DNA from: Megalobrama amblycephala | Taxonomy: Eukaryota; Chordata; Actinopteri; Cypriniformes; Xenocyprididae | Reading direction: 5' to 3' | Assembly (NCBI RefSeq): GCF_018812025.1 | Contig: NC_063063.1 | Coordinates: 5,920,442 to 5,984,441 of the forward strand | DNA length: 64,000 bases | Part shown: positions 11,321-22,082 of the stretch, one piece after another | Numbering within the stretch: position 1 is the stretch's first letter | Layout of the letters: each line of letters opens with the position of its first letter | Translations under genes and position numbers: made by a program | Notes under the pieces: model-generated | Seen by the model: the letters and a program-made list of their open reading frames with translations, nothing else | Database searches by the model: none | What the model was told of the DNA's origin: nothing

Positions 11321-13640
11321 ATTAAAAATATCTGCAATTTATACAACTATATCTTCCTGAAACCTATGCATCCATGAACACAGTTTTGTTGGTAAATGAT
11401 TGCATACAATGCAGATTTTAACAGATTTGTTTGATACTGTCTAAAAGTTATTCTCACAATTCTGACAAAACATCACCCATGTTAGAAAGGAATAACGCAA
11501 CTTTCCAGAAACGCTCTCCCACTGGGCGTCTGGCCATCGGTCCTCAAGTCCTACCACTAAATCTAAAAATTACACTGGCATTAAAAGCAATCCATACCTT
11601 GTGTTTTCATGCATGTCAAAAAGAGAAGAATGAGGGGCGCGTAGTTGTGAGGTAAACTTCAATTTACACATTTTTGGTGTCTCAAACCACAAGCATAACA
11701 GCATGCTCCCAAAACTATGTTTAAAATGTCTGGCATTCACTTGAGCTTTCGAGGCCCATAAAGAAATGTGGGTTGGCCAATTATCTGAATAAATGATGGC
11801 GTTTCAAGCACAGTCATCATTTGAATGGTTTACACAAACCGTTGTTATCTTTCTACAGCCGAGTCATGTCTCCCGGTAGTGCCGCCTGCGTGTTTTGCAA
11901 GAGCGAGCAGGCGTCAGCGTAAGTGACTGGAGCTCGAACGACCAGCATACCAAACACAGCTGTGCTTATGCAGGAGGAAATGCCACAAACATCCTATTGC
12001 TGCAGTCTCCATCCACACACACTGTCTGTCAAAAGCTCACGACGGAAACAAGGAGTGTTTACTGGGAGGGCTGAGATGACAATATCGTGATTGTGTTATT
12101 GAAGCGAGGCTTTACAGCAGAAAATGTGGTGAAGTTGATACAGTAACAGACCAAACATATCATTAGAGAGACTTTTGAAGCTACTTTGACTAATTCAAAG
12201 CCAAAGCATGATGTAAAGGAGGATAACAAAACTTTGACAAACGCCATGGGTAATTCAGAAAAAAATTCTGAAAATAAATCAATGCTACACATTTGACCCA
12301 GTATTTAAATTACCACACTGAAGCTGTTGTTTTGGGGTTTGTCTGGGGTTACTTTTATTTTGGGGTTACTCTGAATCACAGACCATATAAGAAGTGTTTA
12401 TATTTCATGTGCCCAAAAGAAAATACACAATGGGTTTCTCATTTGTTTAACGAAAGTATCAACTATATCTCAGATAAAATTCTAAGAACGAAATGTTATA
12501 ATTGTTGACATACTGTAATAAAAAAAAAAATAGAGCTTATTCTGAGCAAACTATGAGATATTTTTTCTTTGGAGAAAAAAATGGAGAAATAAGCATTTCT
12601 TTTTATTGGCGTCTTGGAAAAACAAGATATAAAGGAAGATATTTGTGCTTTTCTTTCCTATGGATATTGGAAGCAAACTAGGTTTGTATTGTATGCTATC
12701 ATCAACAACATGTGCATGAATTCATAACTTGCATGAGGCTTTTTAGCTTTTATAATAAAAAAAAAAAATAGTTCTCCATTGTATTGAGTTTGTATTACTT
12801 TGTAAAGACAGTGTTAGGCCTAAATGTTATGCTGCTAACATAAAGTCAACCCTTTCACAGGTCGCTCTTCTCACAAGATGAAAGCACTGGATCAGTTAAC
12901 CTGTCACAAATGAAGACTGACCACCAAAAGGTAAAAGTAAGCAGAAAATTGCCAGGTAGTGACTGTTCAACCTTCATTAAGAGAGTGCATCCTTCAGCAT
13001 TAGAAAACTACACAAGCACTGCAGTCTGCTATTGTGTCATTCAAAATGAGCAAAATATATAATTAAACATTTTAGCTATTAATAGAGGCCTCAGAGATAA
13101 AGCACTACGGTAAATGTAAGACTGAGACGAAAACCAGCACCCTTAACTCTAATGGGCTGCTTCTTTATAATTAACCTGGGAAAGGTCACAAATCAAAGAG
13201 TCTCATACAGCACTGGCGCCACAAACTCTTCTCTGTGACCACTAATGACTCCAGAGAGAGTACGAGTCAACAATGCTTAGCCTCTATTTTATCATTCATA
13301 ATGCTAAATGGTATCATTATCCTAACATTCATAATAAACATAATTAACATTACTTCTAATAGGTGTCTATATAATTGCCTAATCGATTGAAATTCCTTGT
13401 ACAATTGACCCATAAAGCATTTAAGCCACATTTGTAAGTATATCAATGTCACTGCAATAAAAATAAAATATCAAAGTCATCTTCTCTCAAAAGATGTTGG
13501 AGCTTTTCCCAGGGCCAACTTCACTTTCCGAGCCGTTTTTGGATATAAAGTCAGTTCTACTCAAGTTCACACAGGTGAGAGGACCCACAGGTGTAGTTTA
13601 TCACACCAACTATTAACATGAGCCACTAATGCCTAGTACA
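11321..13640. other. Intergenic; possible isolated exon at 12861-12930
   Basis: I found no gene here. One segment, 12861-12930, looks like an internal exon on the plus strand. It is preceded by CCCTTTCACAG, followed by GTAAAAGTAAG, and is open in one frame (SLFSQDESTG, then SVNLSQMKTDHQK). No partner exon is evident, so it may be chance or part of a non-coding RNA. The rest is AT-rich sequence with A/T runs. Confidence 0.25.
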
Positions 13641-13644
13641 CAAG

Positions 13645-13866
13645 TACACCGGTATTTTTATAAACAGAGTTTTTCCTCCTTTGTTTAAAAAAAAAACAAA
13701 CAAAAAAACGCATCCACACAAGCATGGTTTAAAAAAAATCTCAGTCCACATGAAAACGCTAAAACGCTTTATTACCTGTTCCGGTAGGCTAACAACATTG
13801 TCATAAGCATTTTATTAAAAAAGCTGCAGTTTTGAAAATACCCGTGTTCGTGTGGACAGGGCCTAA
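13645..13866. repeat. Degraded 'GTGTGGACAGGGCC' foldback repeat
   Basis: Its ends carry the wording of a fish palindromic repeat also seen at about 33585-33720 and 60840-61360: GTTTTCAAAC-like blocks, CATCCACACAAGC and a right end CGTGTGGACAGGGCC. It is diverged. A TTAA-family fragment (GGTTGGTTCACCCCAAAATT) follows at about 13909. Confidence 0.4.
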
Positions 13867-14049
13867 TGTTTGAAGACCACAAATGGTCACAATCCTTGAG
13901 TTCAAGGGTTGGTTCACCCCAAAATTAAAATTTTGTGATCATTTACTCAGTCTGCATCATTTAGTTTTCAACTTTTTATGCGTTTGGCCATTCATTTACA
14001 CAACAAAGATCTATCTTTACAACTGAAGCTCGTGCTTTATTCTCTATAG

Positions 14050-14640
14050 AGAATGGACTAGAGCGAAATTTCTTAATCTTCACAGACTCAAAATCTGGAA
14101 TCTGTAAAGACTGATCATTCCATAATTATAAATATATTAGCTAAAGTAGATATTTTACGGGGAAAAAAAACAGTATTTTTTTTATTATTGTTTGATTCCA
14201 GGTCATATTGGTTTATCTGTTAACGAGAAAGCAGACATCGCTGCAAAGGAGGCTCTCAATTTGAATATTTCAGAGTGTCAAATTCCAAATTCTGATCTCA
14301 GACCTGTAATAAACTCCTAATATTAATAGTGTTTGGCAGATGGAATGGGATAAATGCAAAGGAAATAAGTTACACAAAGTAAGTCCTAGTATAAGAAGAA
14401 TGTTTTTTTACAAATTTCAAATCTAGGTATGATCAAGTTGTTTTTATTAGATGCAGTTTGAGTCATACAAGACTTACACATGGTTATTTAGAAGAACCAC
14501 CATCAAGCCTTCCATGTCAAACTACAATGACTATTAAACATATATTTTACTGGACTGCAATGTTTTTAATGTAAATAGACAAAGGTTTTATTCCGAGATG
14601 TGTTCAACTGATTTAAGAAAGTATCACCTGAATGTATTTT
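14050..14640 (+). pseudogene. LINE 3' fragment: RNase H and C-terminal region
   Basis: Forward translation in changing frames gives IFTDSKSGI (the RNase H acidic core), then LSVNEKADIAAKEALNLNIS (the GNEKADxxAK motif), then SLSHTRLTHGYLEEPPSSL and TIKHI, the zinc-knuckle-like tail of RNase H-bearing LINEs such as the I/Nimb group. Stops and frame changes are frequent. No reverse transcriptase part is visible upstream, as expected for a 5'-truncated copy. The clade is tentative. Confidence 0.55.
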
Positions 14641-14689
14641 ACAATTTCTATCTTGTATTCATATGAAATATCTTATATAGTTTTTTTGT

Positions 14690-15433
14690 TAATTGTATGA
14701 ATTTTGTTGTTCCGTTTTCGCCATGAAAATAGCCTTGTTACCGACATGGCGTAAATAAATACATTTACACAACAACAGCGTTTTGGGGGCCTGAAAATGC
14801 AAACTTTTGAAAATAGTTTCAAAGTGTACAATTCTGAAAACGATACTGTTATTGTCTCCATGTAAACTACAAAAATGCGAATTTGTGAAAACGGTGATGT
14901 TGTGCATGTGTTATTACTTGTTCAGTCTATAGGCACGTAGTGTTTCTTTAAAAAGTGATATCGCCAACTACTGGCCAGCTGTGCACAATACAGTGTTTTT
15001 TTAATAGTTTTCACTGATCCCTGTGATTAGGGATTGTTTTGACAAAGTTGTCATTTGTACATGAAAAATCTAAAGGAAAAACTTTTTTAGTTTTTAGTAC
15101 ATCATTGTCGTGTAAACGTACCCTTAGTTTCAAACCAGTAAAACTTTTATTTATCCTTGAAACACCAATTAAGATGTTTTAATGAAACCTGAGAGTTTTC
15201 TGTCCCTCCACTGAAAGTCCATTCCACAAAAACTTTGACACATGAAAAAATGAACTTACAAACTTTTTGAAGCCTCAAAGTTTTGGTGGAGCAAACTTTT
15301 AAAGGAGGGACAAGAAATCTCCCAGGTTTAATTAAAAATATTTGTGTTTCAAAGATGGAAGTCTTGTGGGTTTGGAGCGACACTAGGTTGAGTGATGACA
15401 GAATTTTTGTTTTTGGGTGAACTATACCTTTAA
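14690..15433. repeat. Degraded foldback repeats
   Basis: The interval 14700-15125 repeats GTTTTCG/CGAAAAC-like wording and ends CGTGTAAACGTACCCTTAG, like the right end of the repeat at 60840-61360 (GTGTAAACGGGCCTTAGG). Bases about 15394-15427 are a right end of the TTAA-bounded family (TTTTGGGTGAACTATACC before TTAA). Neither is complete. Confidence 0.4.
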
Positions 15434-16061
15434 TTTTTAACAGTTATGTCTTGTAGGCGCAACAAACTTGCTTCATTACGAAATTTCACTTGCATTGTTG
15501 CGGTCAATCGAAAAGGCTAAACCTGAGGAAGTTCGACTGACAGAAATGTTGCTAATAAAATGTATATCTTGTACTTGACCAATAATGTTTGTATTTTGTA
15601 TTGGCAAGTCTAATAATGTTACCCGACTACTTCTGCCATATCTAGTTGATCACTTTGCGAGTGTACAGTAAGTTACAGAACAATAATCGGTACCCAACAT
15701 TTAAAGATGACAGATGCTCAGCCCGTCTGTTGAGTCATTTGAGACTAGGGAATGATGTTCGAGGTGCTTAAATATGTACTGGGGAGAGTGGGTTTGGCCG
15801 TACCGACTGATAGCCTCATTAGCATTACAGAGAGATCAAAACAGACCCAATGACGGACAGAACAACCCACTATTGTTTTCCTATCACTGCACTGATGGAT
15901 TGGAGCAGTGCTGCCTGAGGATGTGAAACACTTTCTGCTGATTGTAGGCCAGCATGCGGTAAAGTGTTAGACACTTTTTGTGTGTCAGAAGCACGTTGCC
16001 CTTTGACTGAAAGCAAAAAGAGAGGGAGGAAAAAAAAGATATTTAGGCATTTAAACCACAC
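15434..16061. other. Intergenic, nothing recognised
   Basis: This is ordinary AT-rich sequence. Open frames on the minus strand around 15870-16061 have no domain signature. I see no splice-bounded exon with a partner and no RNA gene. Confidence 0.4.
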
Positions 16062-16065
16062 TTAA

Positions 16066-16318
16066 AAGGAAAGTTCACCTAAAATGAAAATTCTTGTCAT
16101 TAAGTTGTCATTTACCCACCCTCAAGTCTTTCAAACTTGTATGACTTTCTTCTGTGGAACATAAAAGAAGATATTTTGAGAAATGTCTTTTTAATTTGTA
16201 CAATAGCTACATAATCTGTTTTCCAACATTCTTCCACCGTGTTCTGCAGAAGAAAGAAAGTTATGCTTGTTTGGAACAGCATGAGGGTTACATTTTGACA
16301 GAATTTTCAACTGTGCCT
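16066..16318. repeat. Short TTAA-bounded palindromic repeat
   Basis: TTAA lies at 16062-16065 and 16319-16322. The left part reads AGGAAAGTTCACCTAAAATG and TTTACCCACCCTCAAG. The right part returns GGAACAGCATGAGGGT and TTTGACAGAATTTTC. It is a diverged member of the family at 45838-46178. Confidence 0.6.
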
Positions 16319-16679
16319 TTAAAACTGTATGAATGTCACTGCAAAAATGATGTGGACACTCCCTTCCAATGCCATACAGAGGATCTGGTGACATTTAGAC
16401 ATTAAGGTGGTCTTAAGTACTCTTGAGATAATTCAATAAACCGCTCGTATCAAGCCTTCTCGTTTCCAGTATAAAGAACCCATAACAAGCACAAAGCTTT
16501 CCAAACACCCCTATAAAGACAGAGGCTAACACATCATAGGACGAATCAATTGGACGCGTGACGTTTCTCATGGTAAGAAATCTCAGTACAAATCTCTTTG
16601 CTTTGATCGTATGTTACAGACACAAACAAGTCAGCCGCCCAAAACTAGAGTTCAAACCTCAGAACGGGGATGTTAACGT

Positions 16680-17050
16680 CATTCAACCAATGTCATTTTA
16701 AAAGGCGGCAGCGGCGCCAGGCTCCGCACTGCCATGATAAACGGAGAATAAAGCGTAGAGCTGCAGCGGGACACATGCTCTGAATCCCGCCGCAGTCGAC
16801 CGCAGCTCTGAGCACTCAGTGTTTAACTGGTGTTGCATAGTTCAGGATCACCGCACTGAGCTGGCAAGCGCTGCCCTTCACTGTCCAAGGACTGTTTTCC
16901 TGTGGCATCAGATAAAATGACTCCATAAAACAACAAACTCAAACTCTAGCGATTAACTGAAGCTCAGCTCTAGTAAAATTGTCGAGTGGGGTTCACGAGG
17001 CAAGCGGCAACATCAGCCGACGGAGGGTTAAAGGTCAGGGTCTCGGTGTG
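16680..17050. promoter_or_regulatory. GC-rich, CpG-bearing stretch
   Basis: The segment contains GGCGGCAGCGGCGCCAGGCT, CCCGCCGCAGTCGACCGCAG and GGCAAGCGGCAACATCAGCC, in contrast to the AT-rich surroundings. It has no long open frame and none of the repeat families listed here. A promoter, an enhancer or a non-coding first exon are all possible. The call rests on composition alone. Confidence 0.3.
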
Positions 17051-17324
17051 AGCCATTTATGATTCATGGTTCATCAGGTTACATGATCTAGAATTCGCAA
17101 AACATTATTGCTCATTAAATGCAAATTGTAGTGTTCAACTGACCAGAAACCAGTCAACTTTTTAAGCTGCCTTTTATCTTTCCTTTCATTTTCTCCAAAG
17201 GCTTTTCAAAAATGTTTCAACAAAGACTGGAAAATAAATTGTCATCTCATTAAAAACATTATTTGAAGCAAATAATAATAATAATAATAAAAACATTTAA
17301 AAATGTGAAAACCAGACAACTTAA

Positions 17325-18096
17325 AGGGTTAGTTCACCCAAAAATGAAAATAATGTCATTAATTACTCACCCTCATGTCGTTCCACACCTGTAAGACCTT
17401 CGTTCATCTTCGGAACACAAATTAAGATATTTTGATTAAATCCGATGGCTCGGTGAGGCCTGCATTCACAGCAATGACATTTCCTCTCTCGAGATCCATA
17501 AAGGTACTAAAAACATATTTGAAAGTTCATGTGAGTACATATGTTCTACCTTAATATTATAAAGTGACGAGAATACTTTTTGTGCGGCAAAAAAAACAAA
17601 ATAACAACTTTATTCAACAATATCTAGTGATGGGCCGATTTCAAACCACTGCTTTGGAGCTTTACGAATCGAATCAGTGATTCGGATCTCCTATCAAATG
17701 GCTAAACTGCTGAAATCATGTGACTTTGGCGCTCCTGAGTCACTGATTTGATTCGCAAAGCTCCGAAGCGGTGTTTTGAAATCGGCCCATCACTATATTG
17801 TTGAAAAGTTGTTATTTTGGGGGTTTTTTTGGTGCACAAAAATTATTCTCGTCGCTCTATAATATTAAGGTAGAACCACTGTAGTCACATGAACTCTTTT
17901 AAATGTGTTTTTAGTACCTCTATGGATCTTAAGAGAGGAAATGTCATTGCTGTGAATGCAGGCCTCACTGAGCCATCGGATTTAATCAAAATATCTTAAT
18001 TTATGTTCCGAAGATGAACGAAGGCCTTACAGGTGTAGAACGACATGAAGGTGAATAATTAATGACATTATTTTCATTTTTGGGTGAACTAACCCT
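17325..18096. repeat. 770-bp near-perfect palindrome bounded by TTAA
   Basis: TTAA is at 17321-17324 and 18097-18100. The whole element folds back on itself. AGGGTTAGTTCACCCAAAAA at the left matches the right end. GGAAATGTCATTGCTGTGAA, GTAGAACCAC-like and GGGCCGATTTCAAAC blocks at about 17490-17660 all recur inverted at 17770-17960. It is the same family as 5718-6313. A second, truncated member begins immediately after the shared TTAA (18101 to about 18203). Confidence 0.8.
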
Positions 18097-18256
18097 TTAA
18101 AGAGATAGTTCACCCCAAAATGAAAATTCTGTCATCATTTACTCACCTTCATGTTTTTCCAAAATTTTATTCTGTGGAACACAAAAGATCTTTTGAAGAA
18201 CTAATAAATTGTTTGTCCATATCAGTGTTATTTTAGTATCATCAATATACTATTAT

Positions 18257-18257
18257 A

Positions 18258-18345
<88 letters not shown>
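18257..18345. repeat. (TA)n microsatellite
   Basis: About 44 uninterrupted TA units. The alternating Ile-Tyr open frames across it are compositional. Confidence 0.95.
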
Positions 18346-18351
<6 letters not shown>

Positions 18352-18689
18352 ATTTTTAATTAGATTTTATTTTTCACTGTTCTCACATTCATTTTCAAAT
18401 TTTAGTAACGTTGTGGGTTTTTGTTATTTTTATTCTTGTCTTTTTATTATTGTTATAAGTTTTTGTTTATTTAATTTTAGTTATTTTAGTACTTCAAGTT
18501 TAAACTAAACAAAATGAGAAATGTCACCTTGGCAATTCGCTGAAATTAAAATAAGCTTATTTTTGTATATTTTGAGGTTCAAAACAAAACAACATTGGAA
18601 ACATTAGAAACATTTTTTCTAAATATCTTGGCAATGCTTTATTGAGTCAGATTGACATGATTCTGCTGTCCTTTTTTCTCTGATTGGTA

Positions 18690-19190
18690 GATTTCACTTC
18701 AGGATTGTGGGTATTTAACCAACAACTCAGAGTGGGTTGAAAATGGAAATGGTCTTAACCCAGTGGTTGGGTTAAATGTTTGCCCAGCCTGCTGGGTAGT
18801 TTTATTTAACTCAACTATTGTTTAAATATTACTGTATTGCTCACTTAAAATGAGCCTAAAATATGTTGGAAATTAATATTTATGAATATGTTTAATAAAT
18901 GAACACTTATTAATAAGTTTCATGAATAATAATTAAACAATAAACATTTATTAAATTGCTTATTAATAAATGTTCACCTTTTAGATTATTATTATTATTA
19001 TTATTATTTTAATATTATTTTGGGATCATTTTAAGTCAGCCATATAGTGATGTTTAAACAATAGTTGGGTTAAATTAAAACTGCCCAGCACATTAGGCAA
19101 ACATTTAACCCAACCGCTGGATTAAAACAACCCAGTCACTGGGTTTGTCTATTTTTAACCCATCTTGGCTTGTTTTTAACCCAACATTTT
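18690..19190. repeat. Foldback repeat with AACCCA/TGGGTT motifs
   Basis: Left blocks CCCAGTGGTTGGGTTAAATG and GTTTAAATATTACTGTA are answered inverted by AAACAATAGTTGGGTTAAAT, AACATTTAACCCAACC-like and CCCAGTCACTGGG blocks at 19050-19150. The central region is AT-rich with an (ATT)n run. It is a non-autonomous palindromic element. A short piece of similar wording lies inside the repeat at 25871-26233. Confidence 0.5.
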
Positions 19191-21085
19191 TTAGACTTTG
19201 ACAAATAAACAGTTTTTCTACAGAAGCATATACTATCATATACTAACCTTCAATCATGGTATGTCTGTCTTAGTTTATACACATTCGCCATATTTATCTA
19301 TAATGAAAAGAAATGAGATTTTTACTTTTTTTTATTTTACTTTTGTGCATTGGCTTGAATAACTAGCATTGAAAAAAAATGGTAACATCTAAATTAATTG
19401 GCTATATTGAAGCCAAAATCAGCCTAAATACAATAATTTATTACAACAAAACTATTTTTATGGATTAAATCAGGTAGAAACAGCTCTTTAAGTTTAAAAT
19501 TGCAGGTTACCTCTTTCTTTTACAGTGTGAATTAAACTAAACTTGCAGGGAATATAGGTTTAATGCCTTATTTGTCTCATTGCCACTCTGAAAATTGGGG
19601 TGGTAGTGGTGAAGGACAAATGGGGTAACTACTTGATGACATACAACTAAATTCTGTTCGGGTAAGCAAGAAAAAACACAGAGAGGCAAATCAACACCCA
19701 CAGAGGCCTGGCGAACACACAGCACTTCTGTTTGCTTTCAGCGAGCAAGCAGCGAAAGAGACGCCGCGGTTTCTCTCTCGCGCTCGGCCCTCACTGAGGC
19801 TTTTATGAGAGCAGATAGTCAAATTCTCATTTCAAGATCTGCGTTTAACCTCAGTCCAGCAGGCGCTTGTACCGCAGAGCTCCTAACTCCTCTCATCTCA
19901 TTTCTCTTTAACTAGAGGCCCCGCTGATGCCACAGTGCACATTAATACTCGCAGGCCGCTGGCCAAGCACCGCTGTGTCGAGCTCCATGGCTGATTCATT
20001 GCAGAGAACACCCAGTAGCTAAAGCACACTGGAGAGATGGGGCGTCACTCCGGGAATTAGATCTGCAGCTTTTGTACTACGATAAAATCATGAGTAACAG
20101 AAAAAAGGCATATGCTCATGTCATTTCTGTGAAATTTGGCCCTGTCAGCTGTACTCAGCCAAAATGAATCTTAATAAAACAGGAACAGGCTGCATGATGA
20201 ACTGGTGCATTTAAAGTGCATCTACAAAGTTTTATGTACTGTGTAATAAGCATGTTTAATGCTTGATACCCTGTTTTTTATTTCAGAGAGTGAAATAAAT
20301 ATTGTTTTATCACATTTTTGGTTTACATGTCAAACATGCTTAAACCTTGCTCTATACACTGTTGGCCAAATGTAGTCTCCTGCAACAAAATACGACATCC
20401 AGCCCATTTTTCAATATTAACTAATATGAATGCAATACAAAAAATAGTTAAAGATTGTCATATAAATCGATCATGTGTCGGCGGCGATAGCCTCGTGGGC
20501 AGCGCGGCCGGCATATAATGCCATTACGCTTCGGGTGACCCGAATGCATCAAAAAGAAAAATGTGTTTAAGTTGTTGGCTACGCCTCTGTGTGAGTCAGC
20601 GTGTCCTAAATGCGGCAATATGATTGGCCGAATATATGGACGTCACAACGCAATGCAGTGGTATTAGTAACGTGTTACACCCAACACTGGTTGAAAGCCA
20701 ATACTTGCCTTTAAAAGTGTAATTCGCCAATTTCTCTCTCTCTCAAAAAAACCAAACAAAAACAAATTCTGTCATCACCATTGTGCAATGAATTCTGGGG
20801 TAGGCAAGACCGTGAAGGATCCATCTGTAGTATTCTTCAGTACACGGGAAACGAAGCACACATTCGGTGTGCAGAGCCTTCGAACTGGGACAGTCTTCGT
20901 CGGTCGTGGTGATACAATCAGCCTTCAAATGCGGCCTTGGAAGAATGCAGCCTCTGAATTGGGATGCAGCCTGCATCTTCAGAAGCCGTATGTTTGTTGA
21001 GCGCTTGTCGTTTGTGTTTGTGTATCTGAGTCATCATGTCAGTGTCGAGATTTACAATGTGTGTGACTCCCTGTTCTCTTTATAT
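19191..21085. other. Intergenic; conserved-looking stretch 19720-20060
   Basis: Bases 19720-20060 are of higher complexity and CpG content (AGACGCCGCGGTTTCTCTCT, CTCGCAGGCCGCTGGCCAAG) and carry no frame or repeat that I recognise. They could be a regulatory element. Bases 20470-20700 and 20785-20990 read like degraded retroelement or MITE sequence. No gene is supported. Confidence 0.3.
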
Positions 21086-21300
21086 CACATCTGATGACTC
21101 TCACCAGATGTGTGTGATGTGTATGGGAGAGGAGCATGCTAGGTCAGTCCTTGAGGGGGCTGACTGTCAGCACTGCGAAAAATTTAGCGTTTGCATGAGC
21201 TCTGATCCCACTTGGCTCTCTTCTCGAAGGATGAAATTCAAGCGCCTGCACCTCGTGGTTTGGGGGGCGACTATGGTCATGCGGCTCGCAGGTTGAGTTA
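21086..21300 (+). pseudogene. Retroelement gag-like fragment
   Basis: The forward frame reads DDSHQMCVMCMGEEHA, then LEGADCQHCEKFS. This is a cysteine/histidine arrangement (C-x2-C, H, C-x2-C) that I associate with the gag-like protein of fish DIRS- or Gypsy-type retroelements. The frame stops at about 21296. No reverse transcriptase follows, so this is an isolated decayed piece. The assignment is from memory of the motif and is tentative. Confidence 0.4.
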
Positions 21301-21379
21301 GTAGAGAGAGATTTTGAGATGGATAATTTCCTATCTTTGGCTCGTTCTGCTGACTAGAGGGGTCACCGTGATTTTGCAA

Positions 21380-21590
21380 AGTAAGACATGTTCCTGGATC
21401 AACATATTTTGTTGATCCTGGAACAACATTCCTGTCCGAAAATTTAGTCTTAACCCTATTCCTATCCCTATCCCTAAACCTAATCCTAACCCATAACTTA
21501 TCCCTAAAATCAGAGGGGAAAGATATGTGAATAACACTGATTTAGAAGCACCTAACCCTGGTTGATCCTGAATGTTGATCCAGGATCACG
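21380..21590. repeat. Foldback repeat with GATCCAGGA/TCCTGGATC ends
   Basis: The left part has GTTCCTGGATCAACAT and GTTGATCCTGGAACAACAT. The right part has GGTTGATCCTGAATGTTGATCCAGGATCA. The interior contains CCTATCCCTAAACCTAATCC. It is an interspersed repeat with internal CCTAACCC-like wording, not a telomere. Confidence 0.4.
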
Positions 21591-21734
21591 TCGTACTTGG
21601 TGAAATCACATTCACCGACTTGGAGGACCCCGTTCTGTAAGCTAGCTCTGTGAATTCTTAGGTCCAGAACAAGGACCACGCGCCTGCTATGCCTGAGTGT
21701 CTTTTTCATACAACTGAATCTGTCAGTGTGCATT

Positions 21735-21870
21735 TCTGGTGGCTATTTATGGACTTGGTGATGCACTACGTTGCGTTGTGACATCCATACGTTCAGCCAA
21801 TCAAATTGCTGCGTTTAGACTCGTGCTTCAGACACGACTCACGCAGAGGTGTTCCCATACCATCAATGGT
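21735..21870. repeat. Possible retroelement non-coding (LTR-like) fragment
   Basis: The segment reads ACTACGTTGCGTTGTGACAT and CATGACACAGCGTCACG. Related but inverted wording (GACGTCACAACGCAATGCAG) occurs at about 20640. The two similar segments flank the gag-like fragment. They could be remains of terminal repeats of one element, but they are inverted relative to each other, so this is weak. Confidence 0.25.
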
Positions 21871-21996
21871 CATGACACAGCGTCACGTTCCCCTCTTACA
21901 TGTACATAACCTGAGACTGAAATATATATATATATATTCCGTTTTTCCAAATTGGAAAAAAATGTGATGCAACAAAATAAAACTTGAGGAAATAAA

Positions 21997-21997
<1 letters not shown>

Positions 21998-22079
<82 letters not shown>
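21998..22079. repeat. (TA)n microsatellite interrupted by Tc1 copy 2
   Basis: About 40 TA units run directly into the left end of the Tc1-like element at 22080. Tc1 elements insert at TA, and this repeat offers many such sites. Confidence 0.9.

Positions 22080-22082
<3 letters not shown>

Noticed and set aside
18209..18508. Open frame with a long Ile-Tyr run
   Set aside because: It is the translation of the (TA)n microsatellite at 18257-18345; there is no protein family signal.
21430..21500. CCTAACCC-like wording suggesting an internal telomere tract
   Set aside because: The units are irregular (CCTATCCC, CCTAAACC, CCTAATCC) and lie inside a foldback repeat. They are not a TTAGGG array.
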